From Flavobacteriales bacterium (lineage in GTDB: Bacteria; Bacteroidota; Bacteroidia; Flavobacteriales_F; PHOS-HE28): a DNA stretch of 64,000 bases. The notes beneath the pieces were generated by a model. The model was given only the letters and a program-made list of their open reading frames with translations. It was not told the origin of the DNA and ran no database searches. The position numbers and the translations under genes were made by a program. Below are positions 8,277 to 16,407 of this stretch, in pieces. Position 1 is the stretch's first letter. Every line of letters begins with the position of its first letter. The DNA lies in NCBI GenBank assembly GCA_016705545.1, contig JADIYA010000020.1, forward strand, positions 1 through 64,000, read 5' to 3'.

Positions 8277-9075
8277 GCCGCTGCAGATCGTCTTCGTCGT
8301 TGTCGTCATCACCCTCGTGCTGCTGCTGATGGGGGTGGCCATGGCGGGCCTCCTGGTGGTGAATGCGAACCGGCGGGTGAAGCACCGCTTGGAGCTGGAG
8401 GCCGCGCAGCGCAAGCTCCAGGAAGAATTGGTGCGCGCCGAACGCGAGGCCACGCAGGAGACCATGCATCACATCGGCCGTGAACTGCACGACAACGTGG
8501 GGCAATTGCTCACGTTGTCGCTCATGGGCCTGCGCGCCGCCAAGGAGGAGGCCGGCCCTGGTGGTCGCGGGCTCGCCTCCTCCTTGGAGGCGCTGGAAAT
8601 GGGCATCGAGGAAATCCGGCGGCTCACGCACAGCCTCAGTCGCGAGCTCTGGATGAACCGCACCCTGGCCGATGCGATCGCTCATGAGGCGGCACGCTTG
8701 GAGCGTGTGGTGCGCATCCGATCCTCGGTGCGGACCGAGGGCTCTTCGCGGACACTGGATCCCGATACCAGCACCATCCTGTACAGGGTGTTCCAGGAGA
8801 CGGTGAACAACGCGCTGAAGCATAGCCGGGCGAGCACCATACTCTTCACGCTACGCTACGGCCCGCCGTTCACCTTGATCGTGAGCGATAATGGCCACGG
8901 CTTCGATCCGGCATCCACCAAGGGCAACGGAGGCTTCGGAACCATCCGGCACCGGTGCGGTCTCATCGGTTTCGACGCACGGTGCGAGAGCGCGCCCGGT
9001 CATGGCTGCACGTGGACCTTCACGGAGAAACCGGCAGCGCCATCAGAGCTGAATCAGCGAACCCGCAAAGCGTGA
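8269..9075 (+). CDS. Membrane-anchored sensor histidine kinase (HisKA_3-type)
   Basis: A 268-aa protein from the ATG at 8269, overlapping the preceding gene by eight bases. Residues 6-32 form one membrane helix, followed by a coiled-coil-like linker. The H-box reads GRELHDNVGQLLTLSL (about residues 69-84), typical of kinases that pair with NarL/LuxR-type regulators. The N-box ETVNNALKHS and the G-box VSDNGHGFD follow, then GNGGFGTIRHR. All elements for autophosphorylation and ATP binding are visible. Such small kinases are often followed by their regulator gene, but here the duplicated segment at 9095 follows directly; the regulators at 2124 and 5864 are candidates. Confidence 0.88.
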   Translation: MSEPLQIVFVVVVITLVLLLMGVAMAGLLVVNANRRVKHRLELEAAQRKLQEELVRAEREATQETMHHIGRELHDNVGQLLTLSLMGLRAAKEEAGPGGRGLASSLEALEMGIEEIRRLTHSLSRELWMNRTLADAIAHEAARLERVVRIRSSVRTEGSSRTLDPDTSTILYRVFQETVNNALKHSRASTILFTLRYGPPFTLIVSDNGHGFDPASTKGNGGFGTIRHRCGLIGFDARCESAPGHGCTWTFTEKPAAPSELNQRTRKA

Positions 9076-9094
9076 GGCATCATGCGGTGGGAGC

Positions 9095-9350
9095 CGCAGT
9101 CCGGGAAGGGGCAGTGAATTCCTTGGGGATAGCCGCAGCGGCCCAGTTCACAGCGCATTCTTCGTCACATCGCCAGGCGATGATCGGCTTCTGCGTCTTG
9201 GTGAGCCGGAGCAGTCGTCCCAACTTCGGGAGCAAGGCCTTGTTCAGTTTCGCAAGCACGCGGAAGAAGCTCTTCGTCATGGATCAGTGATGCGTCAATC
9301 CGCAATCCTCATCGGCCCATTCGAGCTCAATGGTGGCGTGGTGGATGCCG
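9095..9350. repeat. Diverged direct repeat of 10566-10907
   Basis: On the plus strand the segment repeats, in the same order and orientation, the region at 10566-10907 (3' end of the cation transporter gene, the small gene behind it, and the spacer beyond). The match near the transporter end is almost exact (only one difference in the last 55 or so bases) and breaks abruptly after GATGCCG. Elsewhere there are substitutions and deletions, including a loss of roughly 60 bases relative to the other copy. The divergence argues for an old genomic duplication, not a simple assembly collapse. Confidence 0.8.
9150..9280 (-). pseudogene. Degenerate copy of the small conserved gene at 10694-10837
   Basis: The reading begins MTKSFFRVLAKLNKALLPK, identical to the intact copy. 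It has then lost several codons (the WDKD region) and later shifts frame, so the expected WRIWVTKNAL end is replaced by unrelated residues. It lies in the duplicated segment 9095-9350. Confidence 0.65.
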
Positions 9351-9838
9351 GCCGGGCGGACCGCCCCGCGACCGGGCGTTCCGCCAGTGCGTCGGCCGAC
9401 GGGGTCCGGCGTGTTGAAACCGGCATTGTTGTATGGGCCGCCATTCGTTCTGAAACCTCCCGGCACCGCGGAGAATCCACTGGAATTGTTCGCGCCTTCA
9501 TTGGGCGCCTCAGGATGATACCGCCGGCTGCGCGCGGCCTCGCCGGTTGAACCGGTGCCGCCGCCTCGAACCATGCCCAATTCACCAGGTCTGACCTCCG
9601 TGGGTGCCGGGCCGTGCGGCGGCACGGTGTAAGTTGTAGAGCAGGCCATAGTCGGCGATGTTCGAGGGGTGCGGGTGTCGTGGCCTGTTCCCACGAAGCC
9701 GGCAATCTGGTATCGCGTCCCCATTGCTGACGCGTGGTGCGCAGGTTCTCCCCGCACCAGCATTGGTCGCCGACGCGCACCACCGGGTAGCTGTTCGTCA
9801 AAGTCCTCCGGACGGGCAGCCCGACCGATGCGCAGCCG
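9293..9838 (-). pseudogene. Frameshifted FISUMP-type domain fused to a copied transporter tail
   Basis: Minus-strand frames give fragments of the Fibrobacter succinogenes major paralogous (FISUMP) domain in order: LTNSYPVVRVGDQCW with GENLRTTR, NGDAIPD in another frame, IADYGLLYN, then NEGANNSSGFSAVPGGFRT and GGPYNNAGFNT. These Bacteroidota/Fibrobacteres domains occur in secreted or surface proteins. At least two frame changes are needed. The last frame runs straight into GIHHATIELEW up to the stop, identical to the C-terminus of the cation transporter, so the true FISUMP end has been replaced at about 9350. No start codon can be assigned. Confidence 0.6.
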
Positions 9839-9839
9839 T

Positions 9840-10565
9840 GAGTTCGCGCTGTGCCTGGAGCGCGGACGCTGGGCCGCGGTGCGCGTGGTGGGCCGGCGGC
9901 TGCCGTGGCTGGTACAGGTAGCGCGCGGGGCCCGCGCTGACGGTTGCGGTGGCCCGCGCCGGGTCGTGTCCGCGTAGTGGTTTGGCGTTGCTCGCCCGGA
10001 GAAGCGCGGGCGGCGGGCGGGCGCCGGGGTGCGCCGGCGAGGGCGCAGGTGGGCCGCGTGGGGCTGGCCGGGCGCGGGGGTGGTGCTTGCCGCGGCGCGG
10101 CGGCGCGGGCTGGCGCGTGGCATGCGTGTGCGGGCGTCGTCCGCCAGGTAGGCTCCGGCCAGGCACGTCTGCGTCGGCGGTGGGAGAGCGTCGAAACGCG
10201 GGCCCGGGTCGGGGGCCGCGGTCGCCAGCACCAAAGGCCGTTGCCAGATGATATTCCGGCTCGCGCTGCGGGGGCCCCGGCCGTGTGATCTCGGTGAGCA
10301 AGGCCGAGGTGGCTTGTGGCGGCGGGGCGGGTGCTTCCTCTTGCGGCGCCGGCGGCGCGAGAGGCTACTTGAGGTGTGTGATGCGCATGGTTCAGCGTGG
10401 TCTGCGAGCTGCCCGCAGGATGGTGGGCGCTCCGAGGACCGCGCGTGGCAAAAGCGCACGTGGTTGGCTGAAAATAAACAGAGAATCCGCTACGCCATTC
10501 GGTGCGCGGGCCGTGCGCAGCCACCAGCCGCATACGGTGAGCGAATTGCTCGATGCCTTCCTCGA
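9840..10565. other. Extremely GC-rich stretch, no assignable gene
   Basis: The segment is visibly richer in G+C than its neighbours, so all six frames are largely open and encode low-complexity Pro/Arg/Ala sequence. It probably contains the upstream part of the broken FISUMP gene on the minus strand, but no frame shows a start, signal peptide or known domain. Several frame errors may be present. Confidence 0.4.
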
Positions 10566-10693
10566 GAGGCGCAAGCCGCAGTCCGGAAGGGGAAGTGGAT
10601 CCCGGAGGATGGCCGCGAAGACGGAGAGGAGTGCGGAAATCACCCGGCCTTGGGGTTGGGCCGCTCTGCGTCCTTGCGCCTCTGCGGCCCAGT

Positions 10694-10837
10694 TCACAGC
10701 GCGTTCTTCGTCACCCAGATCCGCCACGCGATGATCAGCTTCTGCGTCTTGGTGAGCCGGAGGAGATCCTTGTCCCACATCTTCGGGAGCAAGGCCTTGT
10801 TCAGTTTCGCAAGCACGCGGAAGAAGCTCTTCGTCAT
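10694..10837 (-). CDS. Small conserved basic protein, 47 aa
   Basis: A 47-aa basic protein (MTKSFFRVLAKLNKALLPKM at its start, WRIWVTKNAL at its end) that begins three bases after the stop of the cation transporter gene, which suggests co-transcription. It resembles small uncharacterised Bacteroidota proteins of about 50 aa with the same FFR-LAKLNK-LLP and W-VTKN ends; this is from recollection of the pattern. The reading is supported by a diverged second copy at 9150-9280 with the same N-terminus. The function is unknown. Confidence 0.7.
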   Translation of the reverse strand: MTKSFFRVLAKLNKALLPKMWDKDLLRLTKTQKLIIAWRIWVTKNAL

Positions 10838-10840
10838 GGA

Positions 10841-11776
10841 TCAGTGATGCGTCAGTCCGCAATCCTCATCGGCCCATTCGAGCTCAATGGTGGCGTGGTG
10901 GATGCCGTGCTTCTGCAGCGCCTCGCGGGCCTTGGCCTTGATGCCGAGCGCTTCGCGGTGATCAATGCCCTCAACCACCACATGCACGGTATGCACGATG
11001 AAGCTGCCGTCGAGCGTCCAGGTGTGCTGGTCGTGCAGGTCGATGACGTGCGGGATGGCCATGAGGTCGGTGCGCACCTGCTGCATGTCGAGCCCCGCGG
11101 GGATCTCCTGCATGAGGATGCCGGTTCCTTTCTTCAAGGTGCCGATGGCGTTGATGAGGATGTACGCGCTGATGGCGACGCTGAGCAATGGATCGACGAT
11201 GGCCCAGTTGGTGAAGTAGATGATGATGCCGCCCACGAGCACCGCGGCCCAGCCGAGCACATCCTCCAGCAAGTGCAGGTAAGCGCCGCGCTCGTTGAGG
11301 GTCTGTCCGCCGTGCAGCTTCCAGGCGGCGAAGCCGTTCATGGCGAGGCCGAAGAGCGCGAAGCCGATCATGCCCAATGAATGCGGCAGCTCCGGCGCCC
11401 AGAGCTTGGGCACGCTCACCGTGAGCATGAAGAGCGCCCCGATGATGAGCACCACGCTGGTGAGCCATCCGCCGAGCATGCTGTAGCGCCCGTAGCCGTA
11501 ACTGTAATGCGCATCGCGGCCCTTCATGGCCACGCGCTGCAGGTACCACGCGGTGCCGAGCACCAGGCAGTCGCCCGCATCGTGCAGCGCATCGGTGAGC
11601 ACGGCGATGCTGCCTGTCCACCAGCCACCAACGACCTCAACTAGCGTGAAGGCGAGGTTGACGAAGAAGGCGGTGCGGAGCGCTACGGCACTTGCGGCGG
11701 AAACGTGGCCGTGGGCGTGCTCGTGGTGGTGGTGATGGTGGCCCGTGTGCGCGTGTGCGTGCTCGTGCTGGGGCAT
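10841..11776 (-). CDS. Cation diffusion facilitator family efflux transporter (zinc/cobalt-type)
   Basis: A 311-aa inner-membrane antiporter predicted to export Zn2+ or a similar divalent metal. The start at 11776 is chosen because the longer frame covers the dnaG 3' end. Residues 3-24 are extremely His-rich (HEHAHAHTGHHHHHHEHAHG), a likely metal-sensing or buffering tail. Six hydrophobic segments follow. The metal-site pairs are visible: the aspartate pair in LTDALHDAGD of helix 2 and HLLEDVLGW of helix 5. The C-terminal cytoplasmic domain (about 210-311) ends HHATIELEWADEDCGLTHH. It starts 18 bases after dnaG on the same strand. Confidence 0.93.
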   Translation of the reverse strand: MPQHEHAHAHTGHHHHHHEHAHGHVSAASAVALRTAFFVNLAFTLVEVVGGWWTGSIAVLTDALHDAGDCLVLGTAWYLQRVAMKGRDAHYSYGYGRYSMLGGWLTSVVLIIGALFMLTVSVPKLWAPELPHSLGMIGFALFGLAMNGFAAWKLHGGQTLNERGAYLHLLEDVLGWAAVLVGGIIIYFTNWAIVDPLLSVAISAYILINAIGTLKKGTGILMQEIPAGLDMQQVRTDLMAIPHVIDLHDQHTWTLDGSFIVHTVHVVVEGIDHREALGIKAKAREALQKHGIHHATIELEWADEDCGLTHH

Positions 11777-11793
11777 GGGGCGAAAGGCGGGTC

Positions 11794-13743
11794 TTACCCC
11801 ACCACCACCCTCCCTGTCCGCTTCGCCAGTTTCATCTTGGCTTCGTTGAGGCGCTGGATCTCCGCGAGCAGCAGCATCATGGCCGTATGATCGGCTGACT
11901 TCAATTGCTCCTGGCGGTCGCGCACCATGCGGTCCACGCGGCGCTCCTTGAGGATGTCCACAGCCTCTTCGATGGCGTCGTAGAGCTGCTCGCTCTCGCG
12001 CTTCACGTGGATCTTGTGGCGGTCCTTCCAATTGGGGCTGAGCACATGGCGGTCGGTGAGCAGGTCGATGGCAGTGCCGCGCCAGTCCTGACGCTCGTGG
12101 GCCACGTAGCGCGCAGCGTCGATGGTATTGCCGGTGTTGGTGGCGAAGCGGTAATCGAGGTAGATCTCGCGGAAGAGCGGCTCATCGAAGAGGATGTCGT
12201 CGAGGGCGAGCAGCTCGAACATGGTTTCGGCCACGGTGCTCTCGTCCTCGGCGGGATTGCCCTCATCGTCGAACACGGGCACGTTGATGCGCTCGTGGCC
12301 GTAGGCGAGCAGCAGGCGGAGCAGGTCGCGTTCCTGAGGCGTGGTGCCCACATCCTCCAGCGTGGGTTGCGGCGGTGAAATCTCGGTGGGGATCAGCTCC
12401 TCCGGAATGGGCTGATCATCACCCAGCTTCTTGCGGTACTGCTTGCGCAGCACCTTGTTCATCTCGCTGATGAGCGCCTGCTCGTTCACGCCGAGCAAGC
12501 GGCCGCATTGCTGGATGTAGAGCGAGCGCAGCACCTGGTCGGGCACCAGCGCGATGCTCTCCACGATCTCGTGGATGGCGGCGGCCTTCTTCACGGGATT
12601 GTCGCCCACATCCTGCATGAGCAGGCCGGCCTTGAACACGAGGAAGTCCTGCGCGGTCTTCGTGAGGTGCTCGCTCACCTCGCTGCTGCTGTGGCTCTTC
12701 GCGAAGCTGTCGGGATCCTCGCCCTCGGGGAAGGTGACCACCTTCACGTTGAGGCCCTCCTTCAGGATGAGGTCGATGCCGCGCAGGCTGGCCTTCATGC
12801 CCGCCGCATCGCCGTCGTAGAGGATGCACACCGTGGGCGCGTAGCGCTTGATCAGCCGCACCTGATCCTCGGTGAGGCTGGTGCCGCTGCTGGCCACCAC
12901 GTTGGTGATGCCGGCCTGATGCAGCGAGATCACATCGGTGTAGCCCTCGACCAGATAGCAGAGTTGCTGCTCCACGATGGCCTTCTTGGCGTGATGGATG
13001 CCGTAGAGCGAGCGGCTCTTCACATACAGCGCGCTCTCAGGCGAGTTGAAGTACTTCGGGAGCTTCTTATCGCTCTTCAGCGTGCGCGCGCCGAAGGCGA
13101 TGGGCTGGCCGCTGAGGCCGAAGACGGGGAAGGTGACGCGCCCGGCGAAGAAGTCCCAGGCCCCACCATCGTCGCGGCGCTTGATCCAACCGGCCTTCTC
13201 CAGGATCTCCGGATTGAAGCCATTGGCCTGCGCAGCGATGACGAAGGCGTTGCCCTGCTCGGGCACGTAGCCCAGGTGGAAGGCCTTGATGGTGGTATCG
13301 CTGAAGCCGCGCTCGTGGAAGTACGAGAGGCCGATGCGCTTGCCTTCATCGGTGTTCCAGAGCTGCTCTTCGCTCCAGGCCATGGCCCATTGCTGCGCCA
13401 CGGCGATGCTCTCACGCTCGCTCTGCTCCAGCTGCTGCTCGGGCGATTGCTCCTCTTCGGGCAGCTCGATCTGGTAGCGCTTCGCGAGCCACTTGATCGC
13501 CTCTACATAGCTGAGGTGCTCGTGCTCTTGCAGGAAGGTGATGGCATCGCCGGCCTTGCCGCAGCCGAAGCACTTGTAGATGCCGAGGTTCGGGGTGACG
13601 TTGAAGCTCGGCGTTTTCTCATTGTGGAAGGGGCAGAGACCGAGGTAGCGCGGGCCTTTGCGCTTGAGCGCGACGAATTCGCCCACGACCTCCTCGACGC
13701 GCATGGCGTCTTTGACGGATTGGATGGCAGAGGGGGAGATCAT
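11794..13743 (-). CDS. dnaG: DNA primase DnaG
   Basis: A 649-aa primase that makes RNA primers at the replication fork. The N-terminal CHC2-type zinc finger has Cys37, His40, Cys58 and Cys61 (LCPFHNEKTPSF and YKCFGCGKAGD). The catalytic core follows, with the Toprim domain (roughly residues 260-345) showing LVEGYTDV and ILYDGDAAG, which supply the metal-binding acidic residues, and FPEGEDPDSF. The C-terminal part is helical and would bind the DnaB helicase. Length is normal. It is immediately upstream of the cation transporter gene; upstream lies an unusual G/A-rich tract on the plus strand. Confidence 0.97.
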   Translation of the reverse strand: MISPSAIQSVKDAMRVEEVVGEFVALKRKGPRYLGLCPFHNEKTPSFNVTPNLGIYKCFGCGKAGDAITFLQEHEHLSYVEAIKWLAKRYQIELPEEEQSPEQQLEQSERESIAVAQQWAMAWSEEQLWNTDEGKRIGLSYFHERGFSDTTIKAFHLGYVPEQGNAFVIAAQANGFNPEILEKAGWIKRRDDGGAWDFFAGRVTFPVFGLSGQPIAFGARTLKSDKKLPKYFNSPESALYVKSRSLYGIHHAKKAIVEQQLCYLVEGYTDVISLHQAGITNVVASSGTSLTEDQVRLIKRYAPTVCILYDGDAAGMKASLRGIDLILKEGLNVKVVTFPEGEDPDSFAKSHSSSEVSEHLTKTAQDFLVFKAGLLMQDVGDNPVKKAAAIHEIVESIALVPDQVLRSLYIQQCGRLLGVNEQALISEMNKVLRKQYRKKLGDDQPIPEELIPTEISPPQPTLEDVGTTPQERDLLRLLLAYGHERINVPVFDDEGNPAEDESTVAETMFELLALDDILFDEPLFREIYLDYRFATNTGNTIDAARYVAHERQDWRGTAIDLLTDRHVLSPNWKDRHKIHVKRESEQLYDAIEEAVDILKERRVDRMVRDRQEQLKSADHTAMMLLLAEIQRLNEAKMKLAKRTGRVVVG

Positions 13744-13747
13744 GAGT

Positions 13748-13862
13748 CAGTTGGCAGGAGCAGGGGCAGGGGCAGGGGCAGGAGGCAGGAGCAGGGGCAG
13801 TGGGCAGGGGCAGGGGCAGGGGGCAGGGGCAGGAGGCAGGGGGCGGTGGGCGGTTGGGGTGG
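13748..13862. repeat. G-rich simple repeat (GGGGCA/GGAGCA units) directly upstream of dnaG
   Basis: About 115 bases built from 6- to 7-base variants of GGGGCAG and GGAGCAG on the plus strand, beginning only five bases from the dnaG start codon. Many G4 and G5 runs lie within a few bases of each other, so the plus strand could fold into G-quadruplexes; the dnaG mRNA leader would carry the C-rich complement if transcription starts beyond it. Confidence 0.8.
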
Positions 13863-14071
13863 GCCGAAAGGGCCGTGAATGTAGAAGCGTGAGGCGTGCG
13901 GGCCTTGGTCTGTTGAAATGATGCGTGCATCACCGGCGATTGTTCACTTCGATCCATGGCGGACGGCTGAGGGCCAGCTTGTTTCCGTGCCAGGTCTTGA
14001 GATGCTATGGGCTATCAACAACCCTCTACCGCCAAGCTGAGCACTGCACGCGACGCGAAACCGATAACCGT
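13863..14071. other. Spacer upstream of the dnaG leader repeat
   Basis: About 200 bases without a convincing gene between the G-rich repeat and the end of the lipoprotein gene. Short frames on both strands lack any domain or signal peptide. It presumably contains the dnaG promoter. Confidence 0.4.
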
Positions 14072-14506
14072 CTAGCGGATCACAACCCCCAAGCTGTCGT
14101 AGACCACGCGCTTGATCTCGTTGCCCTCCTCGTCGAAGAAGATCCATGTGCCGACGTTGCGGCCTTGGTGGTATTGGCCCACGTAGTAGGTGAGGCCGCT
14201 CTCGTAGAAAACCTCGGTGAGTCCTTCTTCCACGCCATCGACGTAGGCCACGCGGCTGCGCGGGCCGCCGTGCGCGAAGTAGCTATGCCAGGGCCCCACG
14301 CGCTTGCCATCGCGCATGGTGCCTTCGATGCGGCCTCCATCGGGAAGAGGCTTCACGATGCGGCCGTTCTGCGAACCGGCTTGCGCGGTGTCGGCTGCGG
14401 TTGCTACCGGCTGAGGTTCCGCCGCGCCGCCGCCGCAAGCCATGAGGCACAGGGCGGTGAGCATGGCCAGGATCGTAGCCGCAGGGAGCGATGCCATCAT
14501 TTTCAT
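14072..14506 (-). CDS. MORN-like repeat lipoprotein
   Basis: A 144-aa protein starting MKMMASLPAATILAMLTALC with LMAC as lipobox, hence a probable envelope lipoprotein. The mature part has MORN/YwqK-type variants: GRIEGTMRDGKRVGPWHSYF, then GGPRSRVAYVDGVEEGLTEV, YYVGQYHQGRNVGTWIFF and ending EEGNEIKRVVYD. Such repeats form small beta-sheets, often in surface or toxin-immunity proteins; the role here is unknown. The start lies seven bases downstream of the polyprenyl synthase stop on the same strand, suggesting an operon. Confidence 0.8.
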   Translation of the reverse strand: MKMMASLPAATILAMLTALCLMACGGGAAEPQPVATAADTAQAGSQNGRIVKPLPDGGRIEGTMRDGKRVGPWHSYFAHGGPRSRVAYVDGVEEGLTEVFYESGLTYYVGQYHQGRNVGTWIFFDEEGNEIKRVVYDSLGVVIR

Positions 14507-14513
14507 GCTTCGT

Positions 14514-15488
14514 TCACTTGGTGCGTTCAACGGTGAGCTGCACGAGGCCTTCGAGCGCATCACGCGCATCGTTCCGGGGGAAGGCCAGCAGCAGCTCCAT
14601 GGCGCGGTCGCGGTGCTCGAGCATGCGGCGCTGGGCGTGGGCGATCCCGCCGGCTTCCACCACCTTCTCGATCACGCGCTTCACGGCCTTGCCGTCGTCG
14701 CTGCGGTTCTTCACCACGTCCACCATCCAGCGGCGATCGGACTTGGGCACATGCTGCAGCGCGTGGATGAGCGGCAGCGTGAGCTTCTTCTCCTTGATAT
14801 CGAGCCCGCTCGGTTTGCCGATACCGGCACCGGTGCCGTAATCGAAGAGGTCGTCCTTGATCTGGAAGGCGATGCCCACATGCTCGCCGAAGAGGCGCAT
14901 GCGCTCCACTGCTTCAGCATCCTGCCCTGCGGCGCTGGCTCCGCTGGCGCAGCACGCGGCGATGAGGCTGGCGGTCTTCTGACGGATGATGTCGAAGTAG
15001 ATCTCCTCGCTGAAGTTGAGGCCGCGCGTCTTCTCCAGCTGGAGCAGCTCGCCCTCGCTCATCTCGCGCACGGCGCGGCTCACGATGCGCAGCAGCTCGA
15101 ACTCGCCTTTGTCCACGGCGAGCAGCAGGCCGCGGCTCAGGAGGTAGTCGCCCACGAGCACGGCGATCTTGTTCTTCCAGAGCGCGTTGATGCTGAAGAA
15201 GCCGCGCCGCATGTTGCTGTCGTCCACCACGTCGTCGTGCACGAGGGTGGCGGTGTGCAGCAGCTCGATGAGGCTGGCGGCGGTGAAGGCGCTATCGTTC
15301 ACCGGCCCGAAGAGGCGTGCGCTGAGCAGGGTGAACATGGGCCGCATCTGCTTGCCCTTGCGCTTCACGATGTAGTGCATGATGCGGTCGAGCAGGGCGG
15401 CACGGCTGCGCATGGCCTCGCGGAAGCGCGGCTCGAAGGCCTTGAGCTCCTCGGCGATGGGCCGCTGCACTTCTTCGATCGTCGGCAT
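14514..15488 (-). CDS. Polyprenyl diphosphate synthase (octaprenyl/IspB-type)
   Basis: A 324-aa trans-prenyltransferase that elongates farnesyl or geranyl diphosphate with isopentenyl diphosphate to make the side chain of menaquinone. The first aspartate-rich motif is in LVHDDVVDDSNMRRG, with the product-length region before it, and the second is in FQIKDDLFDYG; KGKQMRPMF is the conserved substrate-binding segment. The start at 15488 (MPTIEEVQRP) is the usual one; a longer frame runs into the divergent promoter region. Chain length cannot be told from sequence alone. It is divergent from the outer-membrane protein gene at 15596. Confidence 0.92.
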   Translation of the reverse strand: MPTIEEVQRPIAEELKAFEPRFREAMRSRAALLDRIMHYIVKRKGKQMRPMFTLLSARLFGPVNDSAFTAASLIELLHTATLVHDDVVDDSNMRRGFFSINALWKNKIAVLVGDYLLSRGLLLAVDKGEFELLRIVSRAVREMSEGELLQLEKTRGLNFSEEIYFDIIRQKTASLIAACCASGASAAGQDAEAVERMRLFGEHVGIAFQIKDDLFDYGTGAGIGKPSGLDIKEKKLTLPLIHALQHVPKSDRRWMVDVVKNRSDDGKAVKRVIEKVVEAGGIAHAQRRMLEHRDRAMELLLAFPRNDARDALEGLVQLTVERTK

Positions 15489-15595
15489 CGGGGCAAAGAT
15501 GGACAGTGGGCCATCACCGGAGCGGACAACCACAGGCACCGGCGAACGTCCGCAAGGGGATGGTTGTTCTCCAGCTACCTTTCCCGCCTATCGCC

Positions 15596-16330
15596 ATGAT
15601 GCCCATCCGGATCGCATTGTTCGCACTGGCTCTCTGCGCCACGGGCCTCGCCCATGCACAGGACAAGCCCAAGAAGACCAAGGCGCAGACGCGCGTGCTT
15701 CTCTACAAAGAGCAGCTGGCGCAGCAGTTCGACACGGTGAAGTCCGTGAAGAATGTGTTCAAGCTGAACCCGCTGATCTTCTTCCGCGGCGAGGTCCCGC
15801 TCTACTACGAGCGCGCGCTCACCCCAAAGCTGAGCCTAGAGGTGGGCCTGGGCTTCACCGCGCGCAACTACCTCGCGCTCTCCTGGGTAGGCGACGATGC
15901 CGATGAGTACGGCGCCGGCACCAAGATCCTCTACAACCCCAGCTACCACATCGGCGCCCGCTTCTACTTCGCCGACGACATCGAGCCCGCAGGCGTGTAC
16001 ATCAACCCGGAGTTCGCGCACCTGGTGTACAGCAAGCTCATTCGGGAGAAGAATCCCGATGGGTCATTGAGCGAGCGCCAACGGCTCGACGAGCGCACCT
16101 ACAACGATGTGCGTGTGATGCTGGGCTACCAGAGCCTCGGGTACAGCAGCAACTGGGTGCTCGATTTCTATGGCGGGCTGGGCTTCCGCAACCGCGACAA
16201 CATCGTGGTGAAGGAGAAGCACATCATCAATGCGGACCCTGAGCCGGATGAGTACCTGTACGACGATGTCCGGGAGAACAAGAACGTGATCGCGTTCTTC
16301 CTGGGCGTGCGGATCGGGGTGGGGTTCTGA
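15596..16330 (+). CDS. Predicted outer-membrane beta-barrel protein, 244 aa
   Basis: The N-terminus MMPIRIALFALALCATGLAH with AQ cleavage fits a Sec signal peptide. The mature protein shows alternating amphipathic strands (LYYERALTPKLSLEVGLGF, YHIGARFYFADD, VLDFYGGLGFRNRDNI) and ends with NVIAFFLGVRIGVGF, a typical C-terminal barrel strand ending in Phe. It is probably a small outer-membrane barrel of unknown function. It is divergent from the polyprenyl synthase and convergent with rlmN, with a hairpin in between. Confidence 0.75.
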   Translation: MMPIRIALFALALCATGLAHAQDKPKKTKAQTRVLLYKEQLAQQFDTVKSVKNVFKLNPLIFFRGEVPLYYERALTPKLSLEVGLGFTARNYLALSWVGDDADEYGAGTKILYNPSYHIGARFYFADDIEPAGVYINPEFAHLVYSKLIREKNPDGSLSERQRLDERTYNDVRVMLGYQSLGYSSNWVLDFYGGLGFRNRDNIVVKEKHIINADPEPDEYLYDDVRENKNVIAFFLGVRIGVGF

Positions 16331-16356
16331 AGCTGAATGCCGGTTGGGGATTGACG

Positions 16357-16390
16357 AGGTTGAGGGTTGCAGGTCATCAACCCTCAACCT
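16357..16390. terminator. Bidirectional terminator-like hairpin
   Basis: AGGTTGAGGGTTG and CAACCCTCAACCT form a perfect 13-bp stem around an 8-base loop, between the convergent outer-membrane protein gene and rlmN. Confidence 0.75.
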
Positions 16391-16407
16391 GGTCACCTTT
16401 CAACCGG

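Noticed and set aside
9840..10565. Large Pro/Arg-rich proteins in the GC-rich stretch
   Set aside because: All frames are open because of extreme GC; no start, homology or consistent codon usage.
12508..13878. 456-aa plus-strand frame opposite dnaG
   Set aside because: Antisense of a clearly assigned primase gene; no domain.
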